Assembly: GCA_947502265.1 (NCBI GenBank)
Contig: CANMZB010000002.1
Span: 248,001-312,000 of the forward strand
DNA from: an uncultured Sulfitobacter sp.
Lineage (GTDB): Bacteria > Pseudomonadota > Alphaproteobacteria > Rhodobacterales > Rhodobacteraceae
Reading direction: 5' to 3'
DNA: 64,000 bases
Made by a program: the position numbers and the translations under genes. Under the pieces are notes generated by a model. It worked only from the letters and a program-made list of their open reading frames with translations. It searched no databases and had not been told where the DNA came from. Shown piece by piece: positions 54,984-63,300 of this stretch (the stretch's first letter is position 1; the number at the start of each line of letters is the position of its first letter).

Positions 54984-55820
54984 ATGCTGGATGACGCCAA
55001 AGCAGCAGATGTGCAGGTTGAAAACCTGTTGGAAATCAACAATATCGAGGTGATTTACAACCATGTGATCCTTGTGCTGAAAGGGGTGAGCCTGAACGTC
55101 CCCAAAGGCGGGATTACCGCGTTGCTGGGGGGCAACGGTGCGGGCAAGACCACAACGCTCAAGGCGATTTCCGGTCTTCTGGCCTCCGAGAGGGGCGAAG
55201 TCACGAAAGGTACTATCAAGTATCGCGGCGACCCGATCCAGCACACCGATCCTGCGCAAACCGTGAAGATGGGTGTCGTGCAGGTGATGGAGGGGCGTCA
55301 CTGTTTTGAGCACCTGACAATCGAAGAGAACCTGCTGACCGGTGCCTATACCCGCTCGGAGGGGAAGGCGGCCGTCGCGGCGGACCTTGAAATGGTTTAC
55401 GAATACTTCCCGCGCCTGCGCGAGAGGCGCAAATCGCAGGCGGGATATACGTCGGGCGGCGAGCAGCAGATGTGCGCCGTGGGCCGCGCGCTGATGAGCC
55501 GCCCCGAGACGATCCTGCTGGACGAGCCGTCGATGGGCCTTGCGCCGCAGTTGGTGGAGCAGATTTTTGAGATCGTAAAAACGATCAACGAGAAAGAAGG
55601 CGTGACCTTCCTGCTCGCCGAACAGAATACAAACGTGGCGCTGCGCTATTCGCATTACGGCTACATTCTGGAATCCGGTCGTGTGGTGATGGATGGCCCT
55701 GCCGCCGATCTGCGCGAGAACCAGGACGTAAAGGAATTTTACCTCGGCATGTCGGACGAGGGGCGTAAATCCTTTCGCGATGTGCGCAGTTATCGCCGCC
55801 GCAAGCGCTGGTTGTCCTGA
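54984..55820 (+). CDS. ABC importer ATPase, LivF-like
   Basis: A 278-residue ATPase. Walker A is GGNGAGKTTT, the signature is YTSGGEQQMCAVGRAL and Walker B is TILLDEPSMGL; the switch is LLAEQN, where LivF proteins have Gln in place of His. ATG 54984 follows AGGGG by 8 nt. It pairs with the LivG-like ATPase. The basic C-terminal tail (RSYRRRKRWLS) is longer than in amino-acid LivF proteins, a feature I have seen associated with importers next to CoA ligases. It ends one nucleotide before the VIT1-like gene. Confidence 0.9.
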   Translation: MLDDAKAADVQVENLLEINNIEVIYNHVILVLKGVSLNVPKGGITALLGGNGAGKTTTLKAISGLLASERGEVTKGTIKYRGDPIQHTDPAQTVKMGVVQVMEGRHCFEHLTIEENLLTGAYTRSEGKAAVAADLEMVYEYFPRLRERRKSQAGYTSGGEQQMCAVGRALMSRPETILLDEPSMGLAPQLVEQIFEIVKTINEKEGVTFLLAEQNTNVALRYSHYGYILESGRVVMDGPAADLRENQDVKEFYLGMSDEGRKSFRDVRSYRRRKRWLS

Positions 55821-55821
55821 G

Positions 55822-56523
55822 ATGGCACCCTCAGCACATAGCGACGATCCGCATCTGGTTAACCGCGTCGGCTGGCTGCGGGCGGCGGTCATGGGGGCGA
55901 ACGACGGCATTGTGTCCGTGGCGTCGCTTATCGTTGGTGTCGCCGCTGCCGAACCCTCTCCGCGTGCAATTCTGATTGCGGGCGCTGCCGGTCTGGCCGC
56001 GGGTGCCATGTCGATGGCGGCTGGTGAATATGTAAGCGTGTCATCCCAGGCTGATCTGGAAGCTGCCGACATCGAACGTGAGCGGCAGGCGTTGATAGAC
56101 AACCCTGAAGGCGAGGAAGCGGAGCTTGCGGACATATACATTGAGCGGGGTCTTTCGGAGGCGACCGCGCGGCAGGTTGCCCGCGAGCTGACGCAACACG
56201 ACGCGTTGGGGGCGCATGTGCGCGATGAGCTGGGGCTGACGGAGCATCAGACCGCACAGCCCCTTATTGCGGCGGGGGCTTCTGCTGTAACATTCAGCAT
56301 GTTCGCGGCGATCCCGCTGATAGCCGCCGCGCTCGCGCCGGTGGCTCTGATAATCCCTGTTGTTGTGATTGTGACGCTGATTGCGCTTGTCGGGCTGGGC
56401 GCGTTGGGGGCAACGGCGGGCGGTGCTGCGATTGTGCCGGCGGCCACGCGCGTTGTTTTCTGGGGCGGGCTTGCTATGGCGGTGACCGCCGGTGTGGGCC
56501 GTTTGTTTGGCATCGCCGTTTAG
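55822..56523 (+). CDS. VIT1/CCC1-family metal transporter
   Basis: A 233-residue membrane protein of the VIT1/CCC1 family. It begins HLVNRVGWLRAAVMGANDGI, followed by AGLAAGAMSMAAGEYVSVSSQ, the conserved second helix. A cytosolic helical segment with Glu-rich metal-binding sequence (100-150) and three C-terminal helices complete the fold. Relatives move iron(II) or manganese out of the cytosol. It starts one nucleotide past the LivF-like stop without a clear ribosome site, so it probably depends on read-through or coupling. A metal exporter inside a CoA-ligase/importer locus is unexpected. Confidence 0.87.
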   Translation: MAPSAHSDDPHLVNRVGWLRAAVMGANDGIVSVASLIVGVAAAEPSPRAILIAGAAGLAAGAMSMAAGEYVSVSSQADLEAADIERERQALIDNPEGEEAELADIYIERGLSEATARQVARELTQHDALGAHVRDELGLTEHQTAQPLIAAGASAVTFSMFAAIPLIAAALAPVALIIPVVVIVTLIALVGLGALGATAGGAAIVPAATRVVFWGGLAMAVTAGVGRLFGIAV

Positions 56524-56583
56524 GGCGATACCGCAAGAAGTGAGTCCGGGCCTGTCGCCCGAACCGAAAGATAAGTGAGCGCT

Positions 56584-57801
56584 ATGACCTATTTCGATGA
56601 TCTGGAAATCAGAAGCACCAAGCAGCGCGCAGAAGGTTTGGCCAAGGCGCTGCCCGAACAGATTGCCCGCGCCAAGGCGCTGGCGGGATACGGCGGAACG
56701 CTGGACAGCGTTGATCCGGCAAGCATCACAAGCGTTGCTGCCTTGGCGGACCTGCCCGTGCTTCGCAAATCCGAACTGGGCAAGGCGCAATCCGCCTCGG
56801 CCCCCTTTGGCGGGTTCACCACAAAGCCTGCGCACGGGTTCAGCCATGTGTTCCAATCCCCCGGCCCGATTTACGAGCCGTCCAGCACCGATCCCGATTG
56901 GTGGCGTATGGGCCGGTTCCTGCATGGCCTTGGCATTGGCGCAGGCGATATCGTTCAGAACTGCTTTGGCTATCATCTGACCCCTGCGGGGATGATCTTT
57001 GAATCGGGCGCGCGGGCTGTCGGGGCTTCGGTGTTGCCGGCAGGCACTGGCCAGACCGAACTTCAGGTGATTGCCGCGCGCGATATCGGCACGACTGCCT
57101 ATGCCGGAACGCCTGACTATCTCAAAGTGATTCTTGAAAAGGCCGACGAGATGGGCGTCGGTTTGAAGATTAGCAAAGCCGCGGTGGGGGGCGGTGCGTT
57201 GTTTCCGTCGCTGCGCGATTGGTACACAGCGCGCGGCATTACCTGCCTGCAATCCTATGCAACGGCTGATCTGGGCAATATCGCCTATGAATCACCCGCA
57301 GCCGAAGGGCTGATTGTGGATGAGGGCGTCATCGTTGAAATCGTGACCCCCGGCACCGGCGATCCCGTACCCGTGGGAGAGGTGGGCGAAGTCGTTGTGA
57401 CCACGCTTAACCCTGATTATCCGCTGATCCGGTTTGCCACCGGCGATCTGAGCGCGGTGTTGGAGGGGGCATCGCCGTGCGGGCGGACCAACATGCGGAT
57501 CAAAGGTTGGATGGGCCGCGCCGATCAGACCACCAAGTTCAAGGGAATGTTTGTACGGCCCGAACAGGTGGCGCAACTGGTCGCGGCGCACGACGAAATA
57601 ACGCGCGTCCGCATCGTTGCATCGCGCGAAGAAGAGCAGGACGTGATGACCGTGCGCATCGAATCCGACCGCCCTGATCCCGAAGCCTATGCGGCGTCCG
57701 TGCAGCAGCTTCTGAAGCTGAAAGGGAAGATTGAAATTGCCGCCCCCGGCAGCCTGCCGAAAGACGGTTTGGTGATCGAGGATACCCGTACCTACGACTA
57801 A
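56584..57801 (+). CDS. PaaK-like phenylacetate-CoA ligase family protein
   Basis: A 405-residue ANL-type ligase of the PaaK group: VAALADLPVLRKSELGKAQ near residue 45, GGFTTKPAHGFSH, YAGTPDYLKVIL, and GRADQTTKFKGMFVRPEQV, the C-terminal hinge. The usual glycine-rich SSGTTG loop is replaced by a shorter QSPGPIYEP, as in some PaaK relatives. It would convert an aryl or similar acid to the CoA ester. ATG 56584 is preferred to GTG 56575. As the last gene of the importer locus it supplies a second acid-activating enzyme. Confidence 0.84.
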   Translation: MTYFDDLEIRSTKQRAEGLAKALPEQIARAKALAGYGGTLDSVDPASITSVAALADLPVLRKSELGKAQSASAPFGGFTTKPAHGFSHVFQSPGPIYEPSSTDPDWWRMGRFLHGLGIGAGDIVQNCFGYHLTPAGMIFESGARAVGASVLPAGTGQTELQVIAARDIGTTAYAGTPDYLKVILEKADEMGVGLKISKAAVGGGALFPSLRDWYTARGITCLQSYATADLGNIAYESPAAEGLIVDEGVIVEIVTPGTGDPVPVGEVGEVVVTTLNPDYPLIRFATGDLSAVLEGASPCGRTNMRIKGWMGRADQTTKFKGMFVRPEQVAQLVAAHDEITRVRIVASREEEQDVMTVRIESDRPDPEAYAASVQQLLKLKGKIEIAAPGSLPKDGLVIEDTRTYD

Positions 57802-57817
57802 AGTACCCCTCTGGTAA

Positions 57818-57836
57818 TTCTGACTGAAATAGTCGA
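57818..57836 (+). promoter_or_regulatory. Short palindrome ahead of the iron permease gene
   Basis: TGACTGAAATAGTCG is an imperfect inverted repeat (GACT-GAAAT-AGTC) ending a few nt before the start codons. It resembles iron-responsive operators of Rhodobacterales in size and symmetry, but I cannot confirm the consensus. Confidence 0.35.
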
Positions 57837-57846
57837 AATGGGGGGC

Positions 57847-59517
57847 ATGACATTGGCTCCGATCTCTTCGTCAACACGACGCAAGCTGCCCCGCGACGGG
57901 CATCGCGTTCTTTTGGGTGTAGCGATGTTGGTCGCGGTGATCTGCGCTTTGCCTATGGTGGCGGTTCTGCTGGCGGCGTTGTCCGGCGGCACGGACACGG
58001 TGCAACACCTGCTCGACACGGTTCTCTTTGGCTATGCACGCACCACTGTTGCGCTGGCATTGATGGTCGGCTTTGGCACGTTTATCGTGGGGGTCGGCAC
58101 GGCGTGGTTGGTCACGATGACCCGCTTTCCCGGTGTGCGGGTGCTGGAAATTGCGCTGGTACTGCCGCTGGCGTTTCCGGCCTATGTTCTGGCCTATGCC
58201 TACACACATGTTCTCGATCATCCCGGCATCGTGCAGACCCTGCTTCGCGATGTGACGGGATGGGGGCCGCGCGATTACTGGTTTCCGGAAATCCGCTCGC
58301 TTGGCGGGGCCGCTGTGATGCTGGTCCTGGTCTTTTACCCTTATGTTTACCTGCTCTCTCGTGCGGCGTTTCTCCAACAAAGCGGGACAACATTTCTGGC
58401 CGCGCGCGCGCTAGGGTCCAGCGCATGGGCCGCGTTTTTCAAGGTAAGCCTGCCCTTGGCACGTCCGGCAATCGCGGGCGGTGTGCTGCTCACCGTGATG
58501 GAGACGATCGCGGATTTCGGGACTGTCGCCTATTTCGGAGTTCAGACGTTCGCCACGGGCATCTACACCAGCTGGTTTTCGCTGTTCGACAGGGCAGGCG
58601 CGGCGCAACTGGCGCTGTGCCTGCTGAGCTTTGCATTGCTGCTGGCCATGCTTGAGCGGCTCCAGCGGGGGAGCGCGAAATATCATGATCCTTCGCGGCA
58701 GGCACAGGCGATGGCACCCGCAGAATTGCGCGGCTGGCATGCAGCCGCTGCGATGATCCTGTGCGGGATACCGGTGATTTTCGGGGCGGTGTTGCCGATT
58801 TTCGTGCTGTTCTGGATGGGTATGGGGTCAGAGCAAAACCTGCTCAGCACGCGCTATCTCGGTTTTATCCGGAATTCGCTGACGCTAGCGGCAGTCGCGG
58901 CTGTGGTAACGGTGGCCGCGGCAATCAGCGTCGGTTTTTTCCAGCGGATGCGCGGCGGGCGTCTGGCGCAATCGGCGGCTTATGTCGCGCGGTTGGGTTA
59001 TGCGGTGCCGGGCGGCGTGATCGCGGTGGGGCTGTTGGTGCCGTTCGCGGCATTTGACAATGCGCTGGATGCGTGGATGCGCGAGACGTTTGATATATCG
59101 ACCGGTCTTTTGATCACCGGCTCTATCTGGCTGCTGGTCATCGCCTATATGGTGCGCTTCCTCGCGGCGGCGTTGGGCGCATATGAGGGCGGGCAGGCGA
59201 TGGTGCATGTGAATATGGATGCCGCGTCCCGTTCGTTGGGGCAAACGCCGCTTGGTACGCTGCGCCGTGTACATCTGCCGATTCTCGCGCCGAGCTTGCT
59301 GACAGCGCTCCTCATCGTTTTTGTCGATGTGATGAAAGAGCTGCCTGCGACGCTTATCATGCGCCCGTTCAACTTTGATACGCTGGCGGTGCAGGCGTAC
59401 CGGCTGGCCAGCGATGAGCGTCTTGAAGGGGCGGCGGTGCCGAGCCTTGTGATCGTGGCGATGGGGCTGCTGCCGGTGATACTGATTTGTCGTCAGGTCG
59501 GGCGCAAATCGCGCTAG
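57847..59517 (+). CDS. Iron-type ABC transporter permease (two-domain)
   Basis: A 556-559-residue inner-membrane permease with two six-helix halves, as in FbpB/ThiP-type proteins. Each half carries an EAA loop: AARALGSSAWAAFFKVSLPLARP and ASRSLGQTPLGTLRRVHLPILAP. VDVMKELPATLIMRPFNFDTLA is typical of iron(III) permeases. Starts at 57838 and 57847 are both in frame; GGGGGG before the second favours it. No binding protein or ATPase is adjacent, so it must work with components encoded elsewhere. Confidence 0.86.
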   Translation: MTLAPISSSTRRKLPRDGHRVLLGVAMLVAVICALPMVAVLLAALSGGTDTVQHLLDTVLFGYARTTVALALMVGFGTFIVGVGTAWLVTMTRFPGVRVLEIALVLPLAFPAYVLAYAYTHVLDHPGIVQTLLRDVTGWGPRDYWFPEIRSLGGAAVMLVLVFYPYVYLLSRAAFLQQSGTTFLAARALGSSAWAAFFKVSLPLARPAIAGGVLLTVMETIADFGTVAYFGVQTFATGIYTSWFSLFDRAGAAQLALCLLSFALLLAMLERLQRGSAKYHDPSRQAQAMAPAELRGWHAAAAMILCGIPVIFGAVLPIFVLFWMGMGSEQNLLSTRYLGFIRNSLTLAAVAAVVTVAAAISVGFFQRMRGGRLAQSAAYVARLGYAVPGGVIAVGLLVPFAAFDNALDAWMRETFDISTGLLITGSIWLLVIAYMVRFLAAALGAYEGGQAMVHVNMDAASRSLGQTPLGTLRRVHLPILAPSLLTALLIVFVDVMKELPATLIMRPFNFDTLAVQAYRLASDERLEGAAVPSLVIVAMGLLPVILICRQVGRKSR

Positions 59518-59576
59518 GGTAAGACGGGGGCGACCCTGAATGTGGGCCGCCCTGTTATTTGCAAACGCCAGTCACT

Positions 59577-60449
59577 TTAGTCGTTGGCGATTTTGTCCTG
59601 CGTCTTGGTCTCGAAATCGCTGGCGTCGTGGCGCTCGTGCAATTGCATCGACAAATCATCGCCGAACGTGCGGTTGACCATGCGCCCGCGCGTCACCGCA
59701 GGCCGCGCATCGACCGCCTTGGCCCACCGCATGACGTTTTTATAGCTCGCCACTTCAAGGAATTCTGCAGCGTCGTAAAGCCGCCCCAGAACCAGCTGTC
59801 CGTACCATGCCCAGATCGCGATATCCGCGATGGAGTATTCGCCTGCAAACCACTCGTTCACGGCCAGATGCCGGTCCAGAACGTCCAGCTGACGCTTGGT
59901 TTCCATCGTAAAGCGGTTGATCGGGTATTCGTATTTTTCAGGCGCATAGGCATAGAAGTGGCCAAAGCCGCCGCCAAGATATGGGGCCGATCCCATCTGC
60001 CAGAACAGCCAGCTCATCATCTCGGCCCGCTTTGCGGGATCCTCGGGAATGAATGCGCCGAATTTCTCGGCCAGATACATCATGATAGAGCCTGATTCGA
60101 ATACACGCTGCGGCGTGTCGCCCGAACGGTCCATCAGCGCGGGAATCTTCGAGTTGGGGTTCACCTCGACAAAGCCGGAGCCGAATTGATCGCCCTCACC
60201 GATGTTGATGAGCCAGGCGTCGTATTCTGCACCCGTGTGGCCAAGCGCCAACAGCTCTTCAAGCAGGATGGTCACTTTTGCGCCGTTGGGTGTAGCGAGC
60301 GAATATAGCTGCAAGGGATGTTTCCCGATTTCCAGCTCTTTATCATGTGTCGGACCGGCAACCGGGCGATTGATCGAGGCGAATTTGCCGCCGCTCTCGG
60401 CGTCATTTGTCCAAACTTCCGGCGGGGTATAGCTTTGGTCGCTGGCCAT
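59577..60449 (-). CDS. yghU: Glutathione-dependent disulfide-bond oxidoreductase YghU
   Basis: A 290-residue GST-superfamily protein of the YghU/YfcG type. The N-terminal extension (YTPPEVWTN, SINRPVAGPT) is diagnostic. A thioredoxin domain with LYSLATPNGAKVTILLEEL and NPNSKIPAL, and a helical domain with SIADIAIWAWYG, follow. YghU binds two glutathiones and reduces disulfides or organic peroxides. The length matches E. coli YghU (288). It stands alone on the minus strand, converging with the permease. Confidence 0.9.
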   Translation of the reverse strand: MASDQSYTPPEVWTNDAESGGKFASINRPVAGPTHDKELEIGKHPLQLYSLATPNGAKVTILLEELLALGHTGAEYDAWLINIGEGDQFGSGFVEVNPNSKIPALMDRSGDTPQRVFESGSIMMYLAEKFGAFIPEDPAKRAEMMSWLFWQMGSAPYLGGGFGHFYAYAPEKYEYPINRFTMETKRQLDVLDRHLAVNEWFAGEYSIADIAIWAWYGQLVLGRLYDAAEFLEVASYKNVMRWAKAVDARPAVTRGRMVNRTFGDDLSMQLHERHDASDFETKTQDKIAND

Positions 60450-60544
60450 CTGTTAAGTCCTTTCAGTGGATTACGGGCTAATTGGCAGGTAAGCTGTTAT
60501 GTCCGGCATACAAGGGCTTACCCTAAACCCGGCGGACCCATACG

Positions 60545-60575
60545 AAAAAGGCTGCCCCGCGAGGGACAGCCTTTT
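60545..60575. terminator. Terminator of rpmJ, bidirectional
   Basis: AAAAAGGCTG and CAGCCTTTTT flank CCCCGCGAGGGA-type stem sequence; on the minus strand the stem ends in a T5 run. It lies 22 nt past the L36 stop. Confidence 0.8.
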
Positions 60576-60596
60576 TATAACCAAAAGAAGCGCGAC

Positions 60597-60722
60597 TTAA
60601 CCCTGACGGGCTTTGAAGCGTCTTTGGGTCTTGTTGATCACGTAAACGCGGCCTTTGCGACGCACAACGCGGCAGTCACGGTGCCGGCTTTTGAGCGAGC
60701 GGAGCGAATTGCGAACTTTCAT
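60597..60722 (-). CDS. rpmJ: Large ribosomal subunit protein bL36 (zinc-free type)
   Basis: A 41-residue ribosomal protein, [20 protein letters not shown] and a basic remainder ending RRFKARQG. It matches the YkgO-like form of L36: only one Cys is present instead of the CxxC and Cys/His zinc ligands of the 37-38-residue form. AAGGAGAGGA lies upstream of the ATG. A terminator follows directly. It is upstream of yghU on the same strand but separated by the terminator. Alphaproteobacteria often have this form as the only L36. Confidence 0.93.
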   Translation of the reverse strand: MKVRNSLRSLKSRHRDCRVVRRKGRVYVINKTQRRFKARQG

Positions 60723-60810
60723 AGTTCCTCTCCTTCCAATACGTGGCGCGGGCCAGCGCCGGGTTACGGGCGACCCGAACGCAACAGGTGCGCAAGGGCC
60801 AGTGAATTAA

Positions 60811-60885
60811 TGGTGGGCGATACTGGGATCGAACCAGTGACCCCTTCGATGTCAACGAAGTGCTCTACCGCTGAGCTAATCACCC
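60811..60885 (-). tRNA. tRNA-Val (GAC)
   Basis: The minus strand gives a full cloverleaf: acceptor GGGTGAT/ATCGCCC (one G-U pair), D arm GCTCAGCGGTAGAGC, anticodon stem CTTCG/CGAAG with loop TTGACAT (anticodon GAC), T arm CTGGTTCGATCCCAG, and encoded CCA. Confidence 0.95.
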
Positions 60886-61037
60886 ACTTTTTAACGCGAA
60901 TTAACGGCCCCAAAACAAAAATGGGGCGCGAATAAAACGCGCCGTCTGCGTCCTATAAAAGGAGTCGCGCGGGTGATCAAGGCCTTTTGGCTTTCTTATG
61001 GAATGCGTTATATGTTTTTTGGACGAAAGGATGTCTG

Positions 61038-61898
61038 ATGCCTGCCACCGCCTTTGACGTATCGTTGCCCCGGCGCCCTTCGGCCTGCGTGGTTTTTGCA
61101 TCGCCGCATTCGGGGCGCGACTATATGTGGTCGTTCATGCGGCAGACCGTTTTGAACGAACACGCCATCCGCTCGTCCGAGGACGCGTTCGTTGATTTAC
61201 TGTTCGATTGCGCGCCCGAATATGGGGCCGCGTTCCTCAAGGCGGGCGCGCCGCGCGCTTTTGTTGATCTTAACAGATCTCCGGACGAACTTGATCCGGC
61301 CTTGATCGAAGGTGTGCGCCGTATCGGTCACAACCCGCGCGTGGCCTCCGGCTTGGGCGTGATTCCACGAGTCGTGGCCAATGGCCGCGCGATCTATCGT
61401 GGCAAGATGAGCATGTTCGAGGCGCAAGAGCGGATCACGCGATATTGGACCCCGTATCACCGCCGCCTGCAAGAGCTTCTCACAATGGCGCATGACAGAC
61501 ACGGTCAGGCTGTGCTGATTGACTGCCACTCGATGCCACACGAGGCAATGGACGGTGTCGTCCGTGCCGGCCTGCGCCGACCCGATATTGTTCTGGGCGA
61601 TCGCTTCGGCGCTGCGGCAAGCGGTGAAGTGGTCGACCGGATCGAGACCGCCTTTGCCGACGCGGGCTTTCTCGTCACGCGCAACACGCCGTTTGCGGGG
61701 GCCTATATTACGCAAGCCTACGGCAAGCCCGCCAAAAGGCAGCACGCCGTTCAGGTCGAAATCGACCGCTCGCTTTACATGAACGAAAAGCTGATCCGGC
61801 CCAACGGAGATTTCGATGCGGTGCGCCTCGCCCTGCGTAAAGTCGTCGCGCAGGTGGCCCAAATCGGTCAAGGCCGCATCCCTCTCGCCGCCGAATAG
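61038..61898 (+). CDS. N-formylglutamate amidohydrolase family protein
   Basis: A 286-residue hydrolase of the FGase family. VVFASPHSGRDY at the N-terminus is the metal-binding signature; FVDLNRSPDELDPALI, VLIDCHSMP, VLGDRFG and QVEIDRSLYMNE follow in the standard order. The family hydrolyses N-formylglutamate to glutamate and formate, often in histidine breakdown, but related proteins act on other N-acyl amino acids; no hut genes are near. AAGGATG precedes ATG 61038. Formate released could feed formate dehydrogenase. Confidence 0.9.
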   Translation: MPATAFDVSLPRRPSACVVFASPHSGRDYMWSFMRQTVLNEHAIRSSEDAFVDLLFDCAPEYGAAFLKAGAPRAFVDLNRSPDELDPALIEGVRRIGHNPRVASGLGVIPRVVANGRAIYRGKMSMFEAQERITRYWTPYHRRLQELLTMAHDRHGQAVLIDCHSMPHEAMDGVVRAGLRRPDIVLGDRFGAAASGEVVDRIETAFADAGFLVTRNTPFAGAYITQAYGKPAKRQHAVQVEIDRSLYMNEKLIRPNGDFDAVRLALRKVVAQVAQIGQGRIPLAAE

Positions 61899-61913
61899 CT
61901 CCGGCGCTTGCCC

Positions 61914-61976
61914 ATTTCTTTTGGCCGTAAATATTCCGGGGGAGCCTCCCCTTTAGGGAGGCGGGGGCTGGCCCCC
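61914..61976. repeat. Recurrent intergenic motif, copy 7 (minus orientation), with two GC hairpins
   Basis: Minus-strand ATATTTACGGCCAAAAGAAAT (61914-61934) beside hairpins GCCTCCC/GGGAGGC (61944-61962) and GGGGGC/GCCCCC (61963-61976). It fills the gap between convergent genes and may also terminate transcription. Confidence 0.7.
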
Positions 61977-61985
61977 GATACCCGC

Positions 61986-63239
61986 CTAGCGCAAGGCGCG
62001 CCCCTTGACGATGGCGCGCTGTCCAAACTTCCCGCGAATGGCGTCGGTTGCGCGCTCTGCCTTGCTGCGTTGCCCCGCGTCGGGGTCAAGCAGATCGCCA
62101 AGCTTGTCCGCGCCCGTCGCGTCGCCAAGATCGGACAGCCCGCAACCCAATAGCCGATATGGCCCCTTGTCGCCCACCTGATCAAACAGGCTGCGCGCGG
62201 TGCGGTATATCCGGTCGGCCAGTTGCGTGGGGTCGCTCAACGCCACGCGGCGCGACAGCAACGTGTGATCCGAACGTTTGAGCTTCAGAATCACCACGCG
62301 CCCGGCCAGCTCTTTGGCCTTGGCACGATCCGCGACCTTTTCGGCCATCCGCCAGATGTGACCGTCCAGAATATCGGGATCGGAGGTGTCCTCTGCAAAG
62401 GTCGTTTCGTTGGAGATGGATTTCATCGGGCTATGCGCCGAGACGCGCCGCCGGTCCTGCCCGCGCGCAAGATGGTAAAGCCGCTCTCCCATCCCGCCAA
62501 AACGCGCCACCAGATCCGTCTGGTCCCAGCGCAGCAGGTCTGAAAAGCTGCGAATGCCCGCTTTATCAAGCGAGGCTTGCGCCGCAGCTCCGACACCCCA
62601 GATCATCCGCACGGGTTTGTCGCGCAGAAAGTCCTGTGTCTCTGCTTGGCCAATCACCGAGAATCCATGTGGTTTGTCCAGATCCGATGCGATCTTGGCC
62701 AAAAATTTGTTGTGGCTCAGCCCGATCGAGCCTGTAAGGCCAAGTTCGGTTTTCATCCGCCGTACCAGCCGTGCCAGCATCACCGCAGGCGGTGCGCCAT
62801 GAAGCCGCGCGGTGCCGGTCATGTCGAGAAACGCCTCGTCGAGCGACAAAGGCTCGATGGCGGGTGTCAGTTCCTGCATCATGGCACGGATCGCGCGGGA
62901 TGCTTCGACGTAGGCGTCCATGCGCGGTGTGATCACCACAGCATCGGGGCATAGTTTAATCGCCTGAAACATCGGCATCGCCGAGCGGACACCGCGGATG
63001 CGCGCCACATAACACGCGGTTGAAACCACGCCGCGCTTTCCACCGCCGATGATGACCGGCTTGCCCTCAAGCGCGGGGTTGTCCCGCTTTTCCACTGAGG
63101 CATAGAAGGCATCGCAGTCCATATGCGCAATCGACAGATCGAACAGCTCCGCATGGCGCGCGACACGCGGGCTGGCGCAGGACGGACAACGTCGCGCGGG
63201 ATCGAATTGGGTCAGGCAATCGCGGCAGAAGGCGGGCAT
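61986..63239 (-). CDS. dinB: DNA polymerase IV with N-terminal zinc ribbon
   Basis: A 417-residue Y-family polymerase. Before the palm there are about 30 extra residues with CRDC and CPSC, a likely zinc ribbon, absent from E. coli DinB (351). The palm has MDCDAFYASVEKRD with the first catalytic Asp and SLDEAFLDMTG with the second Asp/Glu; the little finger follows (SNETTFAEDTSD). It performs translesion synthesis. ATG 63239 starts exactly at the ribbon, though without a good ribosome site. The C-terminus ends in a basic tail. It diverges from the NUDIX gene by 61 nt. Confidence 0.93.
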   Translation of the reverse strand: MPAFCRDCLTQFDPARRCPSCASPRVARHAELFDLSIAHMDCDAFYASVEKRDNPALEGKPVIIGGGKRGVVSTACYVARIRGVRSAMPMFQAIKLCPDAVVITPRMDAYVEASRAIRAMMQELTPAIEPLSLDEAFLDMTGTARLHGAPPAVMLARLVRRMKTELGLTGSIGLSHNKFLAKIASDLDKPHGFSVIGQAETQDFLRDKPVRMIWGVGAAAQASLDKAGIRSFSDLLRWDQTDLVARFGGMGERLYHLARGQDRRRVSAHSPMKSISNETTFAEDTSDPDILDGHIWRMAEKVADRAKAKELAGRVVILKLKRSDHTLLSRRVALSDPTQLADRIYRTARSLFDQVGDKGPYRLLGCGLSDLGDATGADKLGDLLDPDAGQRSKAERATDAIRGKFGQRAIVKGRALR

Positions 63240-63300
63240 GGCGGGGATTGTGATCTGTTTCGGGATACCGCAATCATAGGGTGCAGACGCGGAGAGAGCC

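Noticed and set aside
60318-60935. A 205-codon plus-strand frame running through yghU, L36 and the tRNA
   Set aside because: It crosses a tRNA gene and a ribosomal protein gene, both certain on the other strand.
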